64,000 nt of DNA from an uncultured Sphingomonadaceae bacterium (lineage in GTDB: Bacteria > Pseudomonadota > Alphaproteobacteria > Sphingomonadales > Sphingomonadaceae), in contig CAIQHF010000036.1 in assembly GCA_903871605.1 (NCBI GenBank), positions 310,001-374,000 of the forward strand, written 5' to 3'. The translations under genes were made by a program, and so were the position numbers. Shown here piece by piece: positions 57,340-64,000 of the stretch. Numbering within the stretch: position 1 is the stretch's first letter; each line of letters opens with the position of its first letter. The notes below the pieces were generated by a model, which saw nothing but the letters and a program-made list of their open reading frames with translations, made no database searches and was not told the origin of the DNA.

Positions 57340-58919
57340 GCGACGATCAGCCCCTCGTCGGCACGCAGTGTGCCGGGCACGGGTGCGCCATCGCGCGTCG
57401 AGAGCAGCGGCACGCCGTGCCAGTCCAGACCGATCGCCTGCGAGGTCAGATTGAGCAGGACGAGCAGCTGGCGGCGATCATCGGTGCGCCGATAGGCGAG
57501 CACGCCGTCGGGCGCGTCGACCAGCACGATGTCGCCGAGTTCGAGTGCGGCCTCGCGCCGGCGCAGCCGGAGCAGCGCGCGATAGAGCAGCAGCATCGAT
57601 CCGGGATCGCCATCCTGCACCGTGACGTTGCGCGTCGGCCAGTCGGGATTGAGCGGCAGCCATGGCTCGACCGCGCTGAACCCGGCGAAGCGAGTCGTAT
57701 CCCACGGCATCGGGGTACGCGATCGGTCGCGACCGATGCCGATCCCGGGCTGGCGCAGATCCTGCGGATCGCGGACGCGGTCGGGCGGTATGACGACCTC
57801 GCCGATCCCGATCTCGTCGCCCTGATAGAGCGTCGGCGTCCCACGCAGCGTGAGCAGCAGCATCGCGGCGACGCGCGCCTGCGCCTCGCCGACGCGTGCG
57901 GCGATGCGCGGCGCGTCATGGCTGCCGATCACCCAATTGGGCCAACCATGCGCCGGCAGCGAGGCTTCATAGTCTGCGATCAGTCGGCGCAGCAGCGCCG
58001 CATCCCAGCCGGTCTCGATCAGCTGGAAGTTGAACGGCAGATGGACCTGCGGCCGCTCGAGCGTGCCATACCAGCGCGCATGGCGATCGTTGGGCAGGAA
58101 GATCTCCCCGATCAGCACGCGCTCGTCGCCGGTCTTCGCGCCATATTCGTCTGCCAGCGCCCGGAATTCGGCCGCGATCGCGTGTGCCTCGATCTGGTCG
58201 GTCGAGTGAAGCTGGATCAGCCGGTCGCGCTCGGTGATGCCGGGATGCCAGGCGGGATTGACCGGATTGTCGGGAAAGCCCTCCGCCTTGACGATATGCC
58301 ACAGCACGTCGATCCGGAAGCCATCGACGCCGCGGTCGAACCAGAAGCGCAGCACGCGCATCATCGCCGCGCGGAGCTGCGGGTTGCGCCAGTTGAGGTC
58401 GGGCTGCGATGCGAGGAAGGCGTGGAGATAATATTGGCCGGTCGCCGCATCCCACTCCCACGACGAGCCGCCGAAATCGCTGATCCAGTTGTTCGGCGGA
58501 CCGCCACCGGGCGCAGGGTCGCGCCAGATATACCAGTCGCGCTTGGGGCTGCTTCGGGACGAGCGGCTCTCGATGAACCACGGGTGCCGGTCCGAACTGT
58601 GATTGGGCACGAAGTCGAGCAGCAGCTTCAATCCGCGCGCGTGGATCGCCGCGAGCAGCCGGTCGAATGCGGCGAGGTCGCCGAACATCGGCTCGATGCC
58701 GGTATAATCCGCGACGTCGTAGCCGAAGTCGGCCATTGGCGACGGGAAGATCGGCGACAGCCAGATCGCATCGACGCCGAGCGCCACGACATGATCCAGC
58801 CGACGCTCGATTCCGGCAAGGTCGCCGACGCCGTCGCCATTGCTGTCCTGAAACGAGCGGGGATATATTTGGTAGATGACGCCGCGTTTCCACCAGGGCG
58901 CAACCGGTCGCGCTGTCAT
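57336..58919 (-). CDS. GH13 alpha-glucosidase/oligo-1,6-glucosidase-like enzyme
   Basis: About 527 residues from ATG 58919. TIM-barrel GH13 motifs: IYQIYPRSFQDSNGDGVGDL, DFVPNHSSDRHPWF, GFRIDVLW with nucleophile Asp204, LIGEIF with acid/base Glu272, and IGSHDAPRI with Asp335 (Ser-His in place of the usual Asn-His). No signal peptide, so it is cytoplasmic. It is the middle gene of a three-gene minus-strand operon and starts 1 base after the upstream stop. Confidence 0.9.
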   Translation of the reverse strand: MTARPVAPWWKRGVIYQIYPRSFQDSNGDGVGDLAGIERRLDHVVALGVDAIWLSPIFPSPMADFGYDVADYTGIEPMFGDLAAFDRLLAAIHARGLKLLLDFVPNHSSDRHPWFIESRSSRSSPKRDWYIWRDPAPGGGPPNNWISDFGGSSWEWDAATGQYYLHAFLASQPDLNWRNPQLRAAMMRVLRFWFDRGVDGFRIDVLWHIVKAEGFPDNPVNPAWHPGITERDRLIQLHSTDQIEAHAIAAEFRALADEYGAKTGDERVLIGEIFLPNDRHARWYGTLERPQVHLPFNFQLIETGWDAALLRRLIADYEASLPAHGWPNWVIGSHDAPRIAARVGEAQARVAAMLLLTLRGTPTLYQGDEIGIGEVVIPPDRVRDPQDLRQPGIGIGRDRSRTPMPWDTTRFAGFSAVEPWLPLNPDWPTRNVTVQDGDPGSMLLLYRALLRLRRREAALELGDIVLVDAPDGVLAYRRTDDRRQLLVLLNLTSQAIGLDWHGVPLLSTRDGAPVPGTLRADEGLIVA

Positions 58920-58920
58920 C

Positions 58921-59586
58921 TCATGCCCTCGGCGGTTCGACGGCAAGCGTCGCGGCGCCGGCGAATGGGTGGAAGACCAGCTTCCACCGCGATCCGTCCG
59001 TCCCCGTGCCGCCCAGCACGAGCAGCTCGCAATCATGGCGATCGAGCCAATCGAGGATATCCCCGTCGGTAACCGAGCCGCGGGGATCGATCAGGCGCGG
59101 AGCACCCTGCTCGTCTCGTAGGAAGGCCGTGCAGATATCCCCGCGGCGCGCGGCCGTCCGCGCGAACGCCGTCTCGAGCGTCGTTCGCGCCATGCCGCCG
59201 ACGATCCAGGCCGGCGGCGGCGTCCGCTTGGCGGCCCGGGACGGCGCGGGACCGGACGGGGTGGGACCGGACGGCGCGAGACTGGGCGGGTCCGGTGCAG
59301 CCACGGCCGCCGGCGGCGCCGGGTCGGCTGGCGAGGGCGCAGCGGCGGCTGCGATCAGGGCCGAACGGCTGGGTAGCTCGACGAGCAGACCTTGCGGCAA
59401 TGCACTGGCGGGGATCTCGTTCGGTGTGCCGCAGAAGCGGCAATCATATGCGCCGTCGCGTCGCGTGCCGCCACCCTTGTTGGGCACCACGACATGATAG
59501 AGAGCGGGAAGGCGCACCTCCTGAACGCGGCGGCACTGCGCGCACCGGCGCTGCAAGGGCCGTAACAGACGGGAAGCGAGAGGCAT
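58921..59586 (-). CDS. uncharacterised zinc-ribbon protein
   Basis: About 221 residues from ATG 59586 (GTG 59598 possible). An N-terminal zinc ribbon is formed by Cys15-x2-Cys18 and Cys49-x2-Cys52; a Pro/Ala-rich linker then leads to a C-terminal domain with GDILDWLDRHDCELLVLGG. No known family recognised. It is the first gene of the operon with the GH13 enzyme and the glycosyltransferase, so a structural or regulatory role there is possible. Confidence 0.6.
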   Translation of the reverse strand: MPLASRLLRPLQRRCAQCRRVQEVRLPALYHVVVPNKGGGTRRDGAYDCRFCGTPNEIPASALPQGLLVELPSRSALIAAAAAPSPADPAPPAAVAAPDPPSLAPSGPTPSGPAPSRAAKRTPPPAWIVGGMARTTLETAFARTAARRGDICTAFLRDEQGAPRLIDPRGSVTDGDILDWLDRHDCELLVLGGTGTDGSRWKLVFHPFAGAATLAVEPPRA

Positions 59587-59682
59587 GGCGGGGGGCACTC
59601 GGAGGAACAGCGGGCTCCACCCTAGCGCAGTCGTCGGGCAATTGCATCGACCCTCGCCCCGCCGATCGCACCGCCGCGAGCC

Positions 59683-60360
59683 TCAGCCTAGAGGCTTGGC
59701 CGCCAGCCAGACGATATGGTGTGCGCCCTTGCGTCCTCCCGTCGAACGGACCTTGCGTTCGTCCACCACGAAACCGGCGCGCTGAAGGCGATCGGCAAAA
59801 GCGCGATCGGGATATGCCGACCAGATCGCCAGAATTCCCCCCGGATTGAGTGCCGCATAGGCGGACCGCAGCCCCTGGCCGCCATAGAGGCGGTCGTTCG
59901 CCGCGTGGATCAGGCCATCGGGTCCATTGTCGACGTCGAGCAGGATCGCGTCATAGCCTACGCGCGCTGCGCCGATGCAGTCGTGCACGTCGCGCAGCGC
60001 GATCTCAACGCGCGGATCGGACAGGCTGTCGCCGAACAGATGCGCCAGCGGCCCCTTCGCCCAGGCCAGGATTTCGGGAACGAGCTCGGCCACGACCACC
60101 GTCGCCGAGCGTGGCAGGACGCCCAGCGCCGCGCGCAGCGTGAAGCCCATGCCGAGGCCGCCGATGAGGAGTCGCGGCGCCGGTCTGGCCCCGAGCCGTT
60201 CGCAGGCGAGCGTGGCCAGCGCCTCTTCCGAGCCACGCAGACGGCTGCTCATCAGCTCGTTGCGGCCGAACAATATCGAGAAATCGCCGCCGCGCCGCAT
60301 CAGCCGCAGCGTGCCGCCGTCCGGAAGCGCCGCGGTATCGACCAGTTCGAGCGGAATCAT
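59683..60360 (-). CDS. spermidine-synthase-like SAM-fold protein
   Basis: A 225-residue Rossmann protein with LLIGGLGMGFTLRAALG (nucleotide-binding loop), VVAELVPEILAWAKGPLA, and LLDVDNGPDGLIH. It is similar to the spermidine/spermine synthase group but shorter, and homologues are often annotated as methyltransferases. It lies between a zinc-ribbon operon and the FUSC gene, without functional clues. Confidence 0.72.
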   Translation of the reverse strand: MIPLELVDTAALPDGGTLRLMRRGGDFSILFGRNELMSSRLRGSEEALATLACERLGARPAPRLLIGGLGMGFTLRAALGVLPRSATVVVAELVPEILAWAKGPLAHLFGDSLSDPRVEIALRDVHDCIGAARVGYDAILLDVDNGPDGLIHAANDRLYGGQGLRSAYAALNPGGILAIWSAYPDRAFADRLQRAGFVVDERKVRSTGGRKGAHHIVWLAAKPLG

Positions 60361-60577
60361 GCGCGGTCCGCTATTTGGTCGACGCGACGATGGCGAGGAT
60401 GATCATGGCCGCCGGTCATGCGCGCGTTCCGTCTGCAAAGGTGTGGAGCGCGCGACTAGCGCATCCGCAAGGGGGCGTCGACAGAGGCGATGCCTTGCGC
60501 CGCAGCTGACCGGTCGATCCTCCGCGACGTCGGAGCCGATTGCGTGGTCCTGCGTATAGGTCGAGGCAGAGGGGACG

Positions 60578-61624
60578 GTGGTGCACGTGCGACGATCGAT
60601 CCAGGGCAGGCGGTTCGGCCACCACCACCTGCAGCCGTTCCACTGGCGCGAAGCGGGATTGTGCCTGCCCGCCATGCCGTTGCTGATCATCGCGGGCCAG
60701 GCGCTGGGCTATCCGATCCAGGCGGCGACCGCGGCCGGCGCGGCGTTCGCGGTGGCGTTCGGCGCCGCGCGCGAGCTTCGCGGGCGACGCTGGGCGGCGA
60801 TGCTGTCGGCGACGGTCGGCATGGCGCTGGCGGCGCTGCTCGGCACGCTGCTCGGGCAGAACGACGCTGCCTTCATCGTCGCCGCAGCGGGCTCCGCGGC
60901 CGCTTGCGCGGCGCTTGCGTTGTACGACGAGGATCTCTGGTGGGTCGCGCTCCAGGTCGTGATCACCTTTTTCGTGGCGGGCTATTATCACGGCGGCGTC
61001 GGTGCTGCCGTCGAGCGGACCGCGATGGTCCTGACCGGCGGCCTGGTCGAAATGGCGAGCGTCATGGTGCTCGCCTTGCTGTTCCCGCGCGCCGCCGCGC
61101 CGCTGTTCGAGGCCGGCGTCACGCCGGAACGCCATCGTGCGCTGATCGTCGCGCACACCGCACGCGCTGCGCTCTGCGTCGTCGCCAGCCTCGTCGTCGG
61201 CCGCCATTTGCGGCTCGCCAACGGCTATTGGGCGCCGATGACTGCGTTGATCGTGCTCAAGCCCAAGCTGCGCGACACGCGCGTGCGGGGGCTTGCGCGG
61301 CTCGGCGGCACCGTCGGGGGATGCCTGCTCGCAACGCTGTTCGCGATGGCGTTCCGGGAACAGCCATGGGCGCTGCTCGCCGGCATGACGCTTGCCGCGG
61401 GCGCCGCGTTCGCGCTCCAGAAGGCGCATTATGCCGGACTGACGGCATCGATCACCGCGACGATCGTGCTGCTGACGTCGCTGGGCAACAGCAGCGCGAT
61501 CGGCAATGCGGAGCACCGGATCATAGCGACGCTGATTGGTGGCGGCCTGGCGCTGCTGAGTGCGCTGCTCGTCCCGCATAGCATGCCGCGCCGCAGACCG
61601 CGATCGGACCGCGTCGGCGGATAG
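60578..61624 (+). CDS. FUSC-family inner-membrane protein
   Basis: About 348 residues, GTG start at 60578 with upstream GAGGGG. Two runs of hydrophobic segments, each about four to five TMs; the second half carries LRLANGYWAPMTALIVLKPKL, a motif of the fusaric-acid-resistance (FUSC/AaeB) family. It lacks the large cytoplasmic part of full-length AaeB, so it may be a half-size member. Role: export of aromatic acids or similar, unproven. Confidence 0.75.
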   Translation: MVHVRRSIQGRRFGHHHLQPFHWREAGLCLPAMPLLIIAGQALGYPIQAATAAGAAFAVAFGAARELRGRRWAAMLSATVGMALAALLGTLLGQNDAAFIVAAAGSAAACAALALYDEDLWWVALQVVITFFVAGYYHGGVGAAVERTAMVLTGGLVEMASVMVLALLFPRAAAPLFEAGVTPERHRALIVAHTARAALCVVASLVVGRHLRLANGYWAPMTALIVLKPKLRDTRVRGLARLGGTVGGCLLATLFAMAFREQPWALLAGMTLAAGAAFALQKAHYAGLTASITATIVLLTSLGNSSAIGNAEHRIIATLIGGGLALLSALLVPHSMPRRRPRSDRVGG

Positions 61625-61636
61625 CCGGATCGGTGC

Positions 61637-63238
61637 TCAGGCGGCGCGCAGCTGCGAGAGGAAGCGCGATGTCGCGGCCTTCAGCGATGAGGCCTGCTCC
61701 GCCACCTCCTGCGCCGTATCGCTGACGCGCACGGTCAGCGCGTCCGAGTCGGTGGCGCCGCGCGCGAGCGTCGTCATCCGGTCACGGACATCGTCGGCGT
61801 GGAAGGCTACCGCCTGCGTCTCGCGGCTGATGTCCTCGGCCGCCAGTCGCTGCTGGACGATCGAGCCGGCGATCGATGTGGCGATCGCCGCGACGCCGCT
61901 GATCTCGGCTGCGGTATCACGCATCCCGGCGGCGGCCGACCCGATCCGCGCGCCGATGCTGTCGACCTGCGCGGTGATATCGCGCGTCGCCTCGCCGGCA
62001 CGCTGCGCGAGCGATTTGACCTCGCTGGCGACGACCGCAAATCCGCGCCCGGCTTCGCCCGCCCGCGCCGCCTCGATCGTCGCGTTGAGCGCCAGCAACT
62101 TGGTCTGCGATGTCACACTTTCGATCAGCGTCACGATCCGGCCGACCCGCATGGCCTCGTCGCTCATCGCGGTGATGCGCGTCTCGCTGCTCTGGACGAG
62201 CTGCTGCGCGCGTGCGCTGAGCGTGGCGTGCTCGTCGACCTGCCGTGCGATCGACGCGATCGCGATCGTCAACTGCTCCGCGGCCGTGGCCAGCGCGGTC
62301 ACCGACGCCGAGGTGGCGATCGAGCGGTCGGCAATGTCGCCGGCGGCATCGACGGCCTGCTGCGACATCCGCGCGAGCGACACCGCGGAGCCCTTGAAGT
62401 CGGCGACCGCGGCGGACAGCGTATCGACGACCGCGACGACGTCTCGCTCGAACCGCTCCGCGAGCGCCACCATCTCGGCGCGCCGCGCGCTTTCGGCCTC
62501 GCGCGTGATGACGATCGTGCGCTCGACCTGCCGCATCTCGGCCGCCGCGCCCTCGCGCTCGGTCTCGCGCTTGAGTTCCTCGGCTTCGAGCAACCGCTCT
62601 GCGGTTCGGCCGGCCACCACGAACATCCGGCTCTGATCGATCGACGTCCGTGCGAGAATCGAGACAAAAACGGGCATCAGCGGCGCCAGCAGCAACGTGC
62701 CGTCCTCGACGCGGACGAAGACCAGCATCATCGGAATCACCACCGGCCCGGTGAAGGCGAGGAACGCGATGGGAAGGTTGAGATAGAGGATCAGCCCCAT
62801 GCATGCCGCCGCCACCTGGAAGGCGACCACGAGCAGCATGACGCGCGCGTCGGCCCCGATCGCGATCCCGCTCATCATCACGCTCCAGCCGACGCCGAGC
62901 GCGAAGGCGACGCGCGCGTGGCGCAGCACCGCCGAGCGGATCCGCGTCGGATCGACGCGACGCGGGAGCTTGCGCGCCGCATAGCCGCAGGTGAGGGCGA
63001 CCATCAGCGCGCCGACGAGCAGTATCGGTCGCGCCGCGGACGCCCAGAATAGCGGGATGATGATCGCGAGGATAAGCCCGAGCACGATCGCCATCGAGCG
63101 AAGCGCGCGCGTCGTGGCTTCGATCTGTTGCGCGAATATCCGCTCGCGCACGGCGTCGCCCGGCGCATCGATCCTGATCAGATCGTGCCAATAGTGCCGG
63201 ATATCGAGGCGTGCGGCATCTGCCCAAGCGCGGTTCAT
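61637..63238 (-). CDS. methyl-accepting chemotaxis-like protein with integral N-terminal membrane domain
   Basis: About 533 residues. The N-terminal ~180 residues contain about five to six TM segments (beginning near residue 49) with no periplasmic sensor domain. A cytoplasmic coiled coil follows, ending in the MCP signalling hairpin [19 protein letters not shown] and [15 protein letters not shown]. It probably signals to CheA/CheW, but no che gene is nearby. The early [19 protein letters not shown] region resembles sphingomonad GGDEF/EAL N-termini, a domain shared between signalling families. Confidence 0.85.
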   Translation of the reverse strand: MNRAWADAARLDIRHYWHDLIRIDAPGDAVRERIFAQQIEATTRALRSMAIVLGLILAIIIPLFWASAARPILLVGALMVALTCGYAARKLPRRVDPTRIRSAVLRHARVAFALGVGWSVMMSGIAIGADARVMLLVVAFQVAAACMGLILYLNLPIAFLAFTGPVVIPMMLVFVRVEDGTLLLAPLMPVFVSILARTSIDQSRMFVVAGRTAERLLEAEELKRETEREGAAAEMRQVERTIVITREAESARRAEMVALAERFERDVVAVVDTLSAAVADFKGSAVSLARMSQQAVDAAGDIADRSIATSASVTALATAAEQLTIAIASIARQVDEHATLSARAQQLVQSSETRITAMSDEAMRVGRIVTLIESVTSQTKLLALNATIEAARAGEAGRGFAVVASEVKSLAQRAGEATRDITAQVDSIGARIGSAAAGMRDTAAEISGVAAIATSIAGSIVQQRLAAEDISRETQAVAFHADDVRDRMTTLARGATDSDALTVRVSDTAQEVAEQASSLKAATSRFLSQLRAA

Positions 63239-63433
63239 CTGGTCATCCGAGGCACTGCAACATCCGTACGGCTTATGCCCATATGGTTAGTCGATCGTTA
63301 ACTCGCGCCGCAGGCGTTCGGAACGCCGGCCACCACTTCAGAAGGGGCGGGCGACGTTTCCGCTACGGCACCGGAATATTTCCGGGCGAATCGGCGCTCG
63401 CCGGGCTGCGGCCGGGATCGACGACCGGGGCTG

Positions 63434-64000
63434 CTAGAGACCCAGGCCCAGTTGGGCCGCCACCGGATCGCCGGGCTGATCGAGCGCCGACAGCGTCAAG
63501 CCGAGCAGCCGCACGGGCCGCTCGACCGGGCACAGCGCGAGCATCAGCATCTTGCCCGCCTCGGCGAACTGCGCGCGGCTCGCGATCGGCTCCGCGAAGC
63601 TCCGCGCACGCGTGATCTGGCGGAAATCGTCATATTTCACCTTCAGCGTCACGGTGCGCCCGCGTGATCGGGATGCCTCGATCCGCGGCCAGACCGTCTC
63701 GACGATCCCGTCGAGCGCCTCGAGGAGCTCGGTCGGGCCGCGCAGATCGGTGAAGAAGGTGTTTTCCGCGCCCACCGACTTGCGGATCCGATCGGGGCGG
63801 ACGGGGCGATCGTCGAGCCCGCGCGCTGCGTCGTGAAGATAGCTGCCCCAACTGCCGAAATTCGCCAGCAGCCAGTCGCGCGACCTGGCACGCAGATCGG
63901 CGCCCGACGCAATGCCGAGCCGTGTCATCTTCTCGGCGGTCTTGGGCCCGACGCCATGGAAGCGCTTGACGGGCAGCGCCGCGACGAAATCCGGCCCGCG
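63434..64000 (-). CDS. dinB: DNA polymerase IV, C-terminal part (truncated by window edge)
   Basis: The frame runs from the right edge (base 64000) to a stop at 63434, about 188 residues. It includes the helix-hairpin-helix thumb (LPVKRFHGVGPKTAEKM, then TRLGIASGADLRARS) and the little-finger domain with SVGAENTFFTDL and TLKVKYDDFRQITRA. This is the Y-family translesion polymerase. The palm and fingers lie outside the window. Confidence 0.93.
   Translation of the reverse strand, partial: RGPDFVAALPVKRFHGVGPKTAEKMTRLGIASGADLRARSRDWLLANFGSWGSYLHDAARGLDDRPVRPDRIRKSVGAENTFFTDLRGPTELLEALDGIVETVWPRIEASRSRGRTVTLKVKYDDFRQITRARSFAEPIASRAQFAEAGKMLMLALCPVERPVRLLGLTLSALDQPGDPVAAQLGLGL

Overview
The window is GC-rich, gene-dense chromosomal DNA of an alphaproteobacterium, most likely a sphingomonad (Sphingomonas-like). 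The evidence is four TonB-dependent receptors (4816, 9729, 27014, 36922), a TPR-sulfotransferase gene next to one of them, a biotin-dependent leucine-degradation operon and many start/stop-overlapping operons. No tRNA, rRNA, CRISPR array, transposase or phage gene was seen. All calls come from reading the sequence and translations; no database search was run.

Layout. 1-725: tail of a plus-strand gene and a frameshifted retropepsin-like protease. 1201-2574: NCS1-type nucleobase permease, divergent from a TPR-sulfotransferase/TonB-receptor pair (2809-7245). 7470-9611: cell-envelope group (YcbB-type L,D-transpeptidase, small lipoprotein, PhnA-domain protein). 9729-18768: one-strand catabolic block (TonB receptor, MFS transporter, TetR regulator, aldonolactone-oxidase-type flavoenzyme, D-threonine-aldolase-like PLP enzyme, aldehyde dehydrogenase, LLM-type oxidoreductase); two near-identical palindromic sites suggest a TetR regulon. 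18802-22672: GAF protein and an AT-richer stretch with a sigma-region-4-like small protein, an intact retropepsin paralogue and an orphan FixJ-like response regulator. 22857-24890: solitary molybdopterin oxidoreductase. 24933-32368: S9 peptidase with its TonB receptor, a Tat-exported amidohydrolase and a PepSY membrane protein. 32511-38937: aminotransferase followed by a vitamin B12 uptake locus (btuF, btuC, btuD, AdoCbl riboswitch, btuB-like receptor).

39000-48264, minus strand, is one tightly packed operon for stepwise N-demethylation of glycine betaine: dimethylglycine-dehydrogenase-like enzyme, GbcA-like Rieske oxygenase, and heterotetrameric sarcosine oxidase soxB-D-A-G. Its last gene is an HD-domain protein of the PhnZ/TmpB phosphonate-oxygenase type. 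This suggests that a methylated aminophosphonate may be degraded through the betaine route, and it is the most interesting association in the window. An editing deacylase and two LysR regulators with candidate T-N11-A boxes follow.

51071-55714: isovaleryl-CoA dehydrogenase and both methylcrotonyl-CoA carboxylase subunits. 55821-64000: flavin reductase, a minus-strand zinc-ribbon protein/GH13 glucosidase/GT4 operon, a spermidine-synthase-like protein, a FUSC membrane protein, a chemoreceptor-like protein and the 3' part of dinB, which runs off the window.
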